Part shown: piece after piece, positions 23,208 through 35,200 of the stretch
Numbering within the stretch: the stretch's first letter is position 1
Layout: every line of letters begins with the position of its first letter
Assembly: GCA_023055355.1 (NCBI GenBank)
Contig: JALJCS010000010.1
Location: 24,753,001 to 24,817,000, forward strand
Reading direction: 5' to 3'
DNA from: Agelaius tricolor
Lineage: Eukaryota > Chordata > Aves > Passeriformes > Icteridae
DNA length: 64,000 bases
Translations under genes and position numbers: made by a program
The notes under the pieces: model-generated
Databases searched by the model: none
The model's input: the letters and a program-made list of their open reading frames with translations, nothing else
Told to the model about the DNA's origin: nothing

Positions 23208-26200
23208 TCAGGGCCTGGTGTGAGGAGTGCTGATCATGATGTTGGGCAGCGCGTTCCGCCGCTTCTTCCAGGAGCCCAGCTCCCTGGAGTAGCGCCTGAT
23301 CTGCCTGAACCAGTGGTGAGTCCGTGCCCGGTCGCTGTCCCGGAACACAAACGCCTCCCGCCTGATCTCAATGAGTTCGAAGGTGTCGTCGCAGTCAGGA
23401 TCAGTGGAGACGATGCAATTACTCAGCCTCAAGGGCTCCCTGAGCAAATGGAACTTCCCGTTATTTTTGTCCCTGATGAGAACCAGGACTGCGTCCTTCA
23501 CAGGCCCTGGCTCAGCTGATTCCAGGCTGGACTCGGATACGCGCTTCATGTTCACCAGGAGGAGGACCTGCATGTTCTGGAACTTTAGGGTCTTGCTGCC
23601 TTTCTTCACCCACTGGCCGTCGGGGGGCTGGGCCAGCTGCAGAGACCCCTCCATCACAAACCGCGTTTCCTCCCGCAGCCACCCGACAGTTTTGAGGGCG
23701 GTTTCTCTCATCTCGATGTTGATGACTTCCCTCTTCTTCTTGCTGTCCTGGCGAAAGGATCGGAGGGTCCACGTGTTCCCCTCCTGCTTGGTTTTCATGT
23801 TGATGTGCTCCAGGTGGGACTCAATGCGGCTCTTGGCCTCCCGCAGGCTGCTGTGGTCTGGGTGGTACTCGGTGGTGGCCTTGATGATTCTGCTGAGCAG
23901 CAGGGGGTACTTGGTGACCCTTTGCAAAGGGGCCATCAGGAAGGACCTCAGGTTCATCCGCCGCAGTGCTGTGTTGTCATTCTGGGAGACATTGAGGAAT
24001 ATTCTGCAGGGATTTAAGAAGACAGGATGAAATGGTGGTTGCTCTGCCAGCAGATGCTGCAATGCTAAATGCAAATGAACAGCATGGTGCTGACAGCTGC
24101 TGGGCACTGCAGCCCCCCCCATTTTTAGCAACCTTGTGAATTCTGTCTTATTAAAGACTAACAACCATTTCTGCAGCTGTGTTTAGCTGCAGAATCCCGA
24201 TGAGGTGCCTGGGACACTCTGACATAACATTCTAACAGTCTTCTATTAAATCATAAAATAGCAAGGGTGTGATCTTTCTGTGGTACCTACTGATGTAAAC
24301 ATGAGGCAGATCCATCAGTTTATATCAGATTGCATTAACTTGTAATGCCTTTCATCATTAGATTACAAAACATATTAAACAAGAATTTGGCTGAGCAGTG
24401 GAAAGAGAAATTACTTGCCTGACATTGCCCAATAGACCATAGGAATGGGAACCAAATTCCAGTCATGTGTGCCACAAAGTGGCTTTCTGCAGTGGAAATC
24501 CAACCTGGGCTCCAGCACAGGGACTGAGAGCTGATCTCAGCTGAGTATTATTTGGTGACAGTTCAGTGCAGTGGTCATTGGGCAGATACTGCTAGCACAA
24601 AACACAGAGTACAGCTGGGGACCAACTGGTTGATACCAGTGGAGATACCCAGGATTGAATATTTTTTGAGAATAAATGACTGTCCTCACCCTAAGAGGAA
24701 GCAGCGATAACTGAAGAACACTAGCATCAGACTTTGATCTAGATGGGCTGGCAAAGGCTTCACCCTCAGCCTGCTGCCCTTCTGTCCCCAAAGCCTGGAT
24801 GAATATGCTCATCCCCCTTCTCACCTGAGCAACTCCTTCTCCTTCTCCAGAGCATTGAGCATATTCACAGAGGAGGACTGCTGAAGACAGTACGTCTGAA
24901 AGGCTGGCAGCATGTTCACAAACTCCAGGAATATTTCTCCGATGCACACGGTCATCAGGTCATCATCCCCCTGCAAGTATGCAATAGGGCCCTGCTCAGT
25001 TAGCCCAGGAGAGGCACAGCCAAGGGCCTGCCTTCAGTCCTATCAGCATGAACTGCTGCAGGATCAGCTGAGCACCAGACCAAACGTGGAGCTGGGCTCA
25101 CCCTTCCCAGTCAAAAGGCAGTTCCTGCAGGTCTGGGGGGAGTCAGTGCCTGGGGAGGGGAAGGAAAGATGGTCTAACTGCTTGCTTTTCCACATGCAAA
25201 GAGCTGTCTGCTCTCCTCCTGTGGGCTCAGCCAGTTCATCAGAGCAAGGGCTTGAAGGCCATAGTGAGCTTCTTAGTCAAGAGGGTGTATTGTGCCCATG
25301 CTGGTGGGGAAGGAAAGCTCCTTGTGCAAGGCAGGGTGCATCAGTAGAAGTGGCCATACACAGCTGTAGAGCAGGGAGCAGCCTGCACTGCCTGGCCCCA
25401 CAGACAGTCTAGAGCCAAGCTGCAGTAAACTGCAAGCCAAGGCAAGCCAGCCAAGCCAGCATGAAGCCAGCCTGCTCAGGGCTGCAAGAGCACAGCCTGA
25501 GAGACAGAGCAAGCTGAGCTCTGTGCCCCCATGGTCACATTCTTGCCAGCATCCAGGCCAACTGGCCTAAAACTAACTTTGATAATGGGACCATTAATAC
25601 CTGTTAATGGGATAAATGAGCAAGACTGCTGATGTCAGTGGCATCACCACAGCACAGTGAGTCCAACATCTGCGACCTGGCACAGAGCTCCTGAAATCTG
25701 CAGGAATAGCTGAGAGAGTAAGGAACTAGATAGCTGACAGCTGACCAAAACCCAGGAGTCCTACCTCCTGTTCCTCTGCTCCAACTACGCTGCCCCCCCT
25801 AATACAAAACCTATTCCAGTCTGCCTGGTCCAGACCCTTTAGAGGGCGGAGGCAGCATCATACCTGATCAAAGGCCTGATCAATCTCTTCTTGAAGTATC
25901 TCCAGGAAGTTTTCATTGAGGTCAATGAGCTCCTGGATGTTGCTGAAGATGCCCTGGAGCTGCTCCTGGCTGAGCAGGCCAGCTGCCTGCATGGGCAGGT
26001 AGAACTCCTCTTTGATGATGCGCAGGTCCTCTCCGTAGCTGGCCTCCGTGTTGACAAACTCCAGCACAGACTCCTTGCGCTCCGTCCTGCGCTTGCGGCA
26101 CTTCTCGCAGAGATCAGCCCGCCTCTGGTTGCAGTTCTGGACATCTGTCTCCACAGGGAGGTCCCTTTCTCCACAGTCGGTGCAGGGACGGTGGGCTTCC

Positions 26201-29200
26201 CAGGCCTGCAGGGAGCTCAGCGTTTCAGAGGCCCTGTTCCTCCACTTCCTGGCTGGCATCTGGCCAATGCCACTATCTGCCCTCTCCACATCCGCTGACT
26301 TGGTGCGGGTGGCCGCAGTGGGATCCAGATCATCCCGGGCATCATTCACACCGACAATCCCGCTGTCCGTGCTCAGGCTGCTGACGTTGCTCCAGTGACG
26401 TCTGGAGCGGAGGGAGCCCCGTGGGGTGCGTCGGGTCTCATCAAAGCTGCCGCCATGGCCAAGGTTGGCCTTTGCTACCACAGGACCTGAGAACAGACAC
26501 AAATCATTACAGGCACTACCAGCTGCACAGAGCTCACCCGAGGAACTCGTGCTGGCACAGCCATGAATGGCAGGAACCCTGGGGAGACAGGCTGGTTCTG
26601 GGGAAGCAGGGCTGTGAGCTGCCTCCCCTGTTTTGCTGCTGAGACTGGTGGGAGTCAGAAGGAAACAGCTCCCAGGTGAAGTCTGGGATCTGTCATCTCT
26701 GTACTGCCCATATCTGTGAACTCATTTAGGCTGCCTCTTCCCCTGCCATCTACCAGTCAGGGACAGAGCAGAGCAGATCCTGATTTCCTGCACACCTGGG
26801 TACAACCCAGGATGCTTCCCTCCCCTATTTTTACAGAGTTACTCCACATTTACAGCAGCACAGCAGGGCGCAGCATCTGGCCCCTAAGCCCCCGAGTGTG
26901 CAGTGTGAGTACCACAGTCCCGCTCCTGCCGGCGCTTCTGCGCGTGCTGCCGCGCTGCAGCCGCGATCTTCAGCTCCAGCTGCTTCCTCTTCACCGAGTC
27001 TGTCGGCATCGGGTCACTGAAGTGCGGCCGCAGCCGGCACTCCCGCTGGGCCTTGGCACCATCCGCGCTCTCATGGACAATGTCGGAGCTGGATCGGCGA
27101 CAGGCAGGACTGGGGCTCTGCAAGAAAGGCAGGAAAGGCTTTGGAGCAAGGCTGAGCTCAAAGCAGCACCTGGTTTTGCAGACATTGGACTTCAATTGCC
27201 AAAGGAGGGAAAAGGAAACTCATCAGTAATGGGATGGTAAATGTAGCTCTGCTACATGATGATTAAGAAATCTGAGTCTGTCTTGCTCAGCCCTAACAAG
27301 AAAAGACCTCTCTCCCTTTGCTGTTGTATAGCTCTGAGTAAAGCAGTTCCAAGGTGGTTGGATCACAGCTGTCTAATAACCATGGAAAAGTCAACAGCAC
27401 AGCCCTGGCTATGGGTATATGCTCAGGGACCTGAGCTCACTTGCAGCTGCTCTGTGAAGGTTTCAGCACTGCAGGGTCAGGAAGTTCAGCCTCTGTGCCC
27501 CATCTGCACCAGGAGCTTGCCCAAGGGGGCACTAGGAGGGAATCTGTCTGAACCCCCAGACACAGTGGAAGCCATGAAATGCAGTGGCACAGACTGAGGC
27601 AAAAAACTCACTCCTGTTTTACTGAGTGTAATAAAAAAGCTTCTAATGCTTCTAACAGCATTTAATCACTCATGGGAGTCTTCCAGATTGCCATCTCCCA
27701 GCCTGCCCAGTTCCTACAATGAAGGGATCCTTCAGAGCTTCTAACAAGGAAAAAATCCTGAACACATGCATGAGAGGGGAATTCCTCTCTCTTACATTCC
27801 CTGCAGGTGGAGTGTCACTGGATGTCTCATTGCTTGGCTTGTCCTCCCAGGTCTCTGTTGCCATGGACATCGCTGTGGGCTGCTGGCTGTCTTCCAGAGG
27901 TGGGAGATCAGCTTCCCTCAGATCACACTGCCCCTTGGAGGGGGATTTGGCAGCAGTCTCGGCATTGCAGCTGCAAGGGAAGAAGCAGACTCCATTGAAC
28001 GTCATAGATGCTGTTCCTGACACAGATGAGACTGAGCAGAGAGCCCAGGTTCAAACAATGATCTGCAACAGTTCAGGAAAAGTGCAGGCAGGGTTCGTGA
28101 CTGGTCAGCATGGACGGCTGTGCTTGTGTTTCAGGGGCTCCAAGCACTGCTCAGTTAAGAATTGCAAACTGGGTAACTACACTTGTGCCAACATCAGTCT
28201 GGGTTATCCAGTCTTGGCTGTTCACAGGGCATTTTTGTGTCCATAAAACATGAGGTGCTCCACAGGGACCAGAATCACTCCTTTCTAAGTAGGCCACATC
28301 CATGTTTGCTGCTATTTAAGGAGATGCTGCCAACACAGAAACCATATTGCTCATCTGGAAGAAAATCACCTGCTATAAACCATAATACTTTGAAGGGATT
28401 AGAGGATTAAAAGAGTATTCCCTCTGTTTTTCATCTCATATGATCCCAAGCCCACTGAAGTCACTGGAAAGATACTATCTGTTTTCAGTGAACTCATGAT
28501 CAGGCCCTTTGGAGCACTCGAGACCTGAAAAGCCTGGCAGTGTCTGTTGCTCTCACTTGGCAGCTCTGGGATGCCCTCACTCACAGCTGTCCAGTGCTAA
28601 CAAGGGCCTGGCCTGGCTGATACAGGCAGCCTGTCCAACCCCACATTCCCCCCTCTGTAGACAGCATTGCTCTCCAGACAGACTCAGTCTGGTGCAAAAC
28701 CACTGACTTGACAGAGTAGTTGACAGGCTGTTGTTTGTGATACTATTTGTGATACATTTTTTTTAACAGGCTTTCTAAGACATCTTATTTCCATGCATAA
28801 TGTAGCCTGTTGGGAAGAAATTTTTTTTTGTTGTTTACTTAATTTTTATGGACTTGGATTCCTTAAAAAGGAAGGTTGTGAGGACTGAATATGGATGCTT
28901 GTATATACAGGAAGCCAGTGTCTGGAACATATTTCAGGTTCTGCATGTATTTTATGCTTAACAATAATCTCCTATGAGAAAAATTTGCTTCTTCTTAAAG
29001 GCTTCACTTGTGAACTTATGCTGGTAGGTCACACTGCTAATGTGCAATTCCAACAGTGTCAACTACAAGCAAACACATGAGACAGATGGGCATTCTCCTT
29101 GCAGTGAATGACACTTGGCTCCAATAACAAACCATCAGCCAATACTAAAATGACTGAAGAGGGAACAAATCTCCCAGAACACAAACTGGCTCTGTTGTCA

Positions 29201-32200
29201 GGCCAGAAAAGTTGGTTTGCATCTCTTCAGCTGATGCTTTTTCATCTTCCTCCATTTATGTTTCCAGGTCCCTGCTGACACAACCAGTTAAAAAGAGTTT
29301 AGCTATGGCTACGTGACAATGGCAACAGTGCCAACAGCAGGCTCCTGGCATTTGCTTTTTTGCTATCCCTCTCCAGGTCTCTACTCCCCAGCCTGCAGAA
29401 AGGGGATACCAACATCTCTGCTGGCACAGAGCAGTCTGTGGCACTTACAAGGCAGCAGTAAGAGCAGCACAGGCTCACAGCAAGGCTGCAGCCCCTCTGT
29501 GGTACTGGCCTGGCTTGGTCTGGCTTGAGAGGCTCCTGTCTCCTTCCTCCCCACTGTCCCAAACCATGCTTGGGGTGCCACTCCTTAAGTGTGTGTAACT
29601 GTCTGTGTGGCCATGATCTAAAATCAGTCTTGAAATTATATGGGTTTAAAACCCCTCCCTCATGCATTCTCAGACAGATAATTTCATCTGTGTTTCATTG
29701 AGTTGCATAAAGTACGAACAGGTCAGCTGGGCAAACCCATGGGAGGGAAGGCACAGGTTAAGAAGCAAGAAAACTCTTGAAGAGGATGTGCCACTGCTGA
29801 AAACCACCCTTTCCAAAAGCTGCTCCTGCTCAAAAGCTCCTGGTTAAATAACACAGAAAAGGGACCATGCTGGGGCACAGAGAGGCAATGGGATGCACCC
29901 AAGGTTAGTAGCAGAGCTCATAATTGGAATATTATCTTCTTGATCACACCAGCTCCCACTGTACAGAACATACTCTCATGAGAGATGCTGAGCTTTCATT
30001 TGTCGTTTTCACAGTGCTTCAAGATCATCCACTTAAATATGGGAAGCACTCCAAAGTATTGCTGCTCCTCTAAGTGAAGCTGACAGCAGCTCTCTGCTGA
30101 TAGAGTCTATAGACCAGATGCCACCACTTATTGCAGTTTCCATAGCCCAAAAGGGATATTTAAAAAAAATCTCCAGACATGATCTTCAGTGGGAATAAGA
30201 GCCAATATTACCCAGAGAGCTGAGCTAAGGAAACATGACTGAAGATTGAGAAATTCAACCCACCCATGGCTGATCAGCTGGAGGTAAGAAAGGCAGATAT
30301 GCAGAGCCCACATTGTGTGAAAGGAGGCTTCTTCACCCCTGGTTTGACTGCTCTACTTCTTGTCATGATAAGATCTCTCCTGCTTGGTGTATTGGCCACG
30401 TGGTCTTGGGGCAAGTGCTGCTCCACACACCACTAGATTAGTGTGTGATCAGAGGCATGTGGGCAAAACAGGGAGGATAGAAGCAGTTTTGTGGAACAAC
30501 ATCTTAGGGCTGCTCCTTTAACATTTGCCTCTGGCTTAGGAGGAAGAGGGGACATTGCCAAGAAAATGGGGACATTGCCCCTTTCTCTAGTCCCCTCCTC
30601 CTGGCAGAGATCTGTGCTGCCAACAGGTTCACACCATTGCCTGCTCAAGCAAGTCAAATCCCCTCTGCCCTCACAGAGGGGTGTAGAAGGGGGGACTCCA
30701 GCAGCTTTCCTTCTGTTGGACCAAATCACTTATTGGGACAGGAGTTTGTGCCTGGGGTTGGTATCAGTTTTTCCTGTTCTCCCCAAGAGAGGTGATGCAC
30801 TTGAGCCAACATAGAGAGGACCAATTATTTTTGAATGTGTTTTTACACCTCTGGCCATCAACTCTGAATTTCATGGAAGTGGAGGTACTGGGGATGGCAT
30901 ACAACTGGAAATGCCCCTACTTTCCTTCACTGTCTCTATGGGCCTCTTCATGGTTTTATCATTGTCCAAGCCAGCACTTCTCAGCCCTTCCCAAACGTTC
31001 CTGACTCTTTCTGACTAATGGAAACATTTTTGTGCATGCCTTCCCTGCTGCCTTCCTGACTTGGTGTCAGTCCTCTGCTAGGGGAAGCTGGTATTGTACC
31101 CACTGTCCTGTTGTCACCCCACATACAGCCCATCACTCTTTTCAGGAAGCCTTTTCTTAGTCATATCTTTGGCTAAATGGTGCAGCCTTCTGTTGTCACC
31201 ATGTCACTCATTTCATAGACACAAACCTGAGGTATTTGCATGTCCTTATCCTGAACAATTCTCCACTTAAGCAATTTCAGAAAATGGACTGTGTACTGAA
31301 AAGCTTACAGGATTTCCACCTAGAGAGCAACACCCCTTCCCAGCCAGGTCTACAACCTAAGTTAAGGGTATCCAGTGACCCATGAGGGGGCTAAAGCCAC
31401 CATAATTATGAGATTGACAATCAAATCTTCACTGAAAAAATATTAAGTTAATTGACTGAATCTTAAGTAATTAACAATTAATTACTATAGAGACTGCTAA
31501 CTTACAGACAAAACTGCTTTGTAAAAACTGACACACTAGAAAGAGATGACAGCTATTTTAGCTATTTTACTCTGTGATGCTCCATCACAACATCTCTATC
31601 AGAGACTTGCTGAGCTGAGTATCTGTGGAAACAGGACCAAATCAGCAAATGAGCTTTCAGCTAATTTCATTTGAGACTTAGAAAGAATGTGGTCTGGATG
31701 GCAGTGATCGTAATTTAGCACCCAGAATGCAGACAAAAATCTCCCATCTCTGCAGTGAAAATCAGCTGAAGTAGTGAATATTCAGGGACATTACGGTCTC
31801 AGGTGAAAATGATAGAAAATTGATAAAATACAAAACAAAGGAAACCAGAGTTTCCCAATAACCAGTGTTTTGGCAATATCAATTACCATTAATTGTTATT
31901 ATTCTGAAAAAAATAAGGCCAGGGTGGTTCCTTCACATATAAAACTACGTCTCTGATACTGGAACCATTGTCATTCACATTTTTAGATCAACTGTCATTT
32001 TGGTGTTAATGAAAAATTGCTTCATAGATTTTAACAAATCCAACTGGGGAGACTGAATCCATTCACAGAAACAAAAACCACTGTGGATATTAAAAGCACA
32101 GAAACCACACATAAAGGCCCTGGGCAGGAAGTGTTTGGAGGCTGGGAGAGTAGTGGGAAGGAAGATCATATGCACTCCTCATTTCCTGTACTTTGCTCTG

Positions 32201-35200
32201 CATGCAGCTTGGGCTCCAGATACCAGTACAATCATTGATCTGCAAAGAGACAGCTGTTCTTACACCCTTACTGCTTGTGCCATTCTGCGTATTTCATTTC
32301 ACATTCATGACAAAAATAGCCTAATCCATTAAAATGGTTGCATGCCATAACTCTCATCTACCTCTTTATTGGGTGTTCATACTATAGAAGAAAAGCACTA
32401 AGGCTGGGCTGGACAGCTGAGAGCAGCACTGAGGGCTCTGACACCTCCTACTTCCCTTTGCATGTAAAGTTGCAGAATTATTTCTGCTGTCAGTCTGGCT
32501 TCAGCCCCACTTAAGTTCTTTCGGATGACTCTAATTCCTGTGCAGAAGTCACTATCATCTCCCCCAAAACCAGAGTCCAGTCTCAGACCAGCCATTCCAG
32601 AAATAAAAAGACAGCATACAAGGTTGATACCCTGTCATTTCACAGACCCATCTGTGGATTGCAGAAGCAGCCAGGAACCAAGTCTAATGCAATTCTTGGC
32701 AAATCCAACAATGAAAGCCAAGTGCATGGAAACAAACCACTCCACCAACACTTACTCCTCCTTTTCCCACCAGCATCATCTCATGATAAGACAGTGATAA
32801 CTGCTCCCAATTCATAGCTTCTAGAACTTGGCTGATTGCTAATGTGCCACCCTGCACAGAAAGGGATTCCCACTTCTTAGGCAGGAGGAAGGTAACAGGA
32901 CTGCAGTCTCCAAAACCAGGATAGAGAAAGCAGTTGTTGTGAACATCTTACCCAGAGAAGGGGAAAAACCTTGCATGGAGAAGGAGGAAGGCTCTACAGA
33001 AGTATTTTCTCTGGCTGCCTACAGAGAGATGGCAAAAGGACAGTATTTACAAGTACTTTCATTCACTGCCTGTGCAGGTCTCCAGGAGGGGGTTAAAGAC
33101 TCACAGCAGCCATCTTACCCTTGTGTGCCTGCTCACTAGATTCAGGCAGCAAGTGAAAGCACTTGCTTTGTCACACTATCTAAATTCATGTCCTGCAGTG
33201 GTGGGACAGACTCTACATCTTTATTCAAAGGAATCATATCAGCACTTTGTATCCTTTTGTTGTCTTCTACTTTCAACAGATGCTAAAAACAAAAAAAAAG
33301 ACATTCTGACAGTACTGAAATAAAATGGGTGGGGAAACTGAGTGTCAGAACTACTAATGGCTGTTGTCTTTACAGGATTAAGGTGCACAAAAAGGCAAAG
33401 TCTAGATGAAAATGCTTTTTGATGTTTAATCCCCCACAAGGTGGAATTTAAGCTGAACAGCTTTAAAGACATGTCCATGTGGCTATCAGAGACTCCAAGA
33501 TGAAAGGCTCTGCCAACAGCACATTTATGCTACAGGAATTAAATATACCTATCAGGAGAAAGACCAGATCATTAACAAGGGAACTGCTTTCAGGTGACCC
33601 CATGGAGCATGTTACCTTTTCTTAATAAGTTCCAAGGCCGAACCTATGAATTCATCCTTCATTTTTTGTAGCTTAGCTCCATAGCTGGATAAGTCTGTGG
33701 CTTCTAACAGCAGCGATGAACAGCAAGAGGACTGGGCTTCAGAAGCCAGTGACTGCCCTGCCACGTGGGGAACATCATTTAATTGTCTTGCCTCTCCTTT
33801 CTGCTGCTCAGCACTGAAGATCTCCTGCCCAGCACTGTGTATTGCTCCTGCCTGTAGAGGTGATCGTGGAACAGGACTGGAGCAAATAGGGACTGGTGAT
33901 GTATCTGGGATGGAGCTCTGGAAGGTTCTGTCCTTCTCCTCAAGACTGCTCATCTTGAAACCATCCCATGTGGCTGGGTTTTGGGAAAAGCCAGCAGAGG
34001 TATGGTTTTCATGAAATACATCATCATCCTCCTCTGCAGTGACAGCAGGTTCATTCACAGCTTTGGTCTCTAAAGCTTCTGGACAGACATTCTTACTGTT
34101 TTCCTCCTCCAGCGTCTGGTTTGCAGGCAGACCCTTTTTCAAGCAATCTGCTTGCCTACTGCTGCTGTCAGATGAATTTCCCTCCTTACTTCTCATTTGC
34201 TTGAACTCCTCAAAGGTGGGTATGTAGAGCCTCCCTTTGCAGCGGCCTTTCTTGCTCTGTCCCAATGAGACTTTGCCATCTGTTTCCCCAGTGCACTGTT
34301 CTACGGTCTCTGCTGTTCTGGATTTGTTCATCTCATGGCTTTCCCCAGCATGCTGAAGGGGCAAGTTCGGGGAGCTATTCTGCCTTCGGAGCTGAAGCCT
34401 CCTCTGAGCTTCCTGCTTGATGTCTTCTGGACTGATGATCCTGTGTGCCAAGCACAGTCCCTGCCCCGCTGTGAGGCTGTGCCTGAGAGCAGTGTGTTCC
34501 ACCAGAACCGTGCAGCAGTTCACAGCACAGCCGTTCCTGCACTGCCGGCACACCTGGCACCCAAAGCACTCCTGGGCCAGCAGCTCAGGCAGGGCCACCT
34601 GTGGGCGCAGTGGCTTACAGGGCTCTGCCACCTTACTGCTGTGCAGCCTCAGCTTCTCCTTCAGCTCTTTTCTGGCATCCCCGTGAAGGGCTCTTTCCTG
34701 TGTGGAAGGGAAGAGCCACTGGGGCACTTTGGCAAAGGGAGGGAGGAGCACATCCTGTGTGGATCGAGATGTCTGTTTAGCACGGAGAGAAAGGTTCCTC
34801 AGAGAGTCTGACGCACTCTGTACTGGGGCCACATCCACACAGCCTTCTGTCCACTGACTGGTGCCTCTATAGTGAAAGATGATCTCGTTATCCAGGCTCC
34901 GGCAGTGAGAATACAGCCCACAGTCAGCAACCGCTGCCCAGTGCAGGTTTTCCACACTCCGATACATCCGGTTTTCCACAGGACTGGCCAAACATGCCTT
35001 GCCTGTGTGACAGGCAAGAGTGTGGAAGTCCCCAGAAAAAATATGAGTGTCTAGGTTCTTTAGTGGATGCATGCTGCTAACTGAAAAATCCTTTAAGCCA
35101 TGTTGCGCACAGAGCTGATTGTTTTGGCAGCTCGAGATCACCCGGCAGTGTTCCTGTCTCTCATCAACACTGATGTATGTCATAGCAAATGCACATGGAG

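Noticed and set aside
23371..24030. 219-codon open frame, plus strand
   Set aside because: Antisense shadow of the last RhoGEF exon, which encodes the DH end and PH domain.
25425..25480. Local AAGCCAGC-type repeats
   Set aside because: Very short and irregular. Ordinary low-complexity sequence in a RhoGEF intron.
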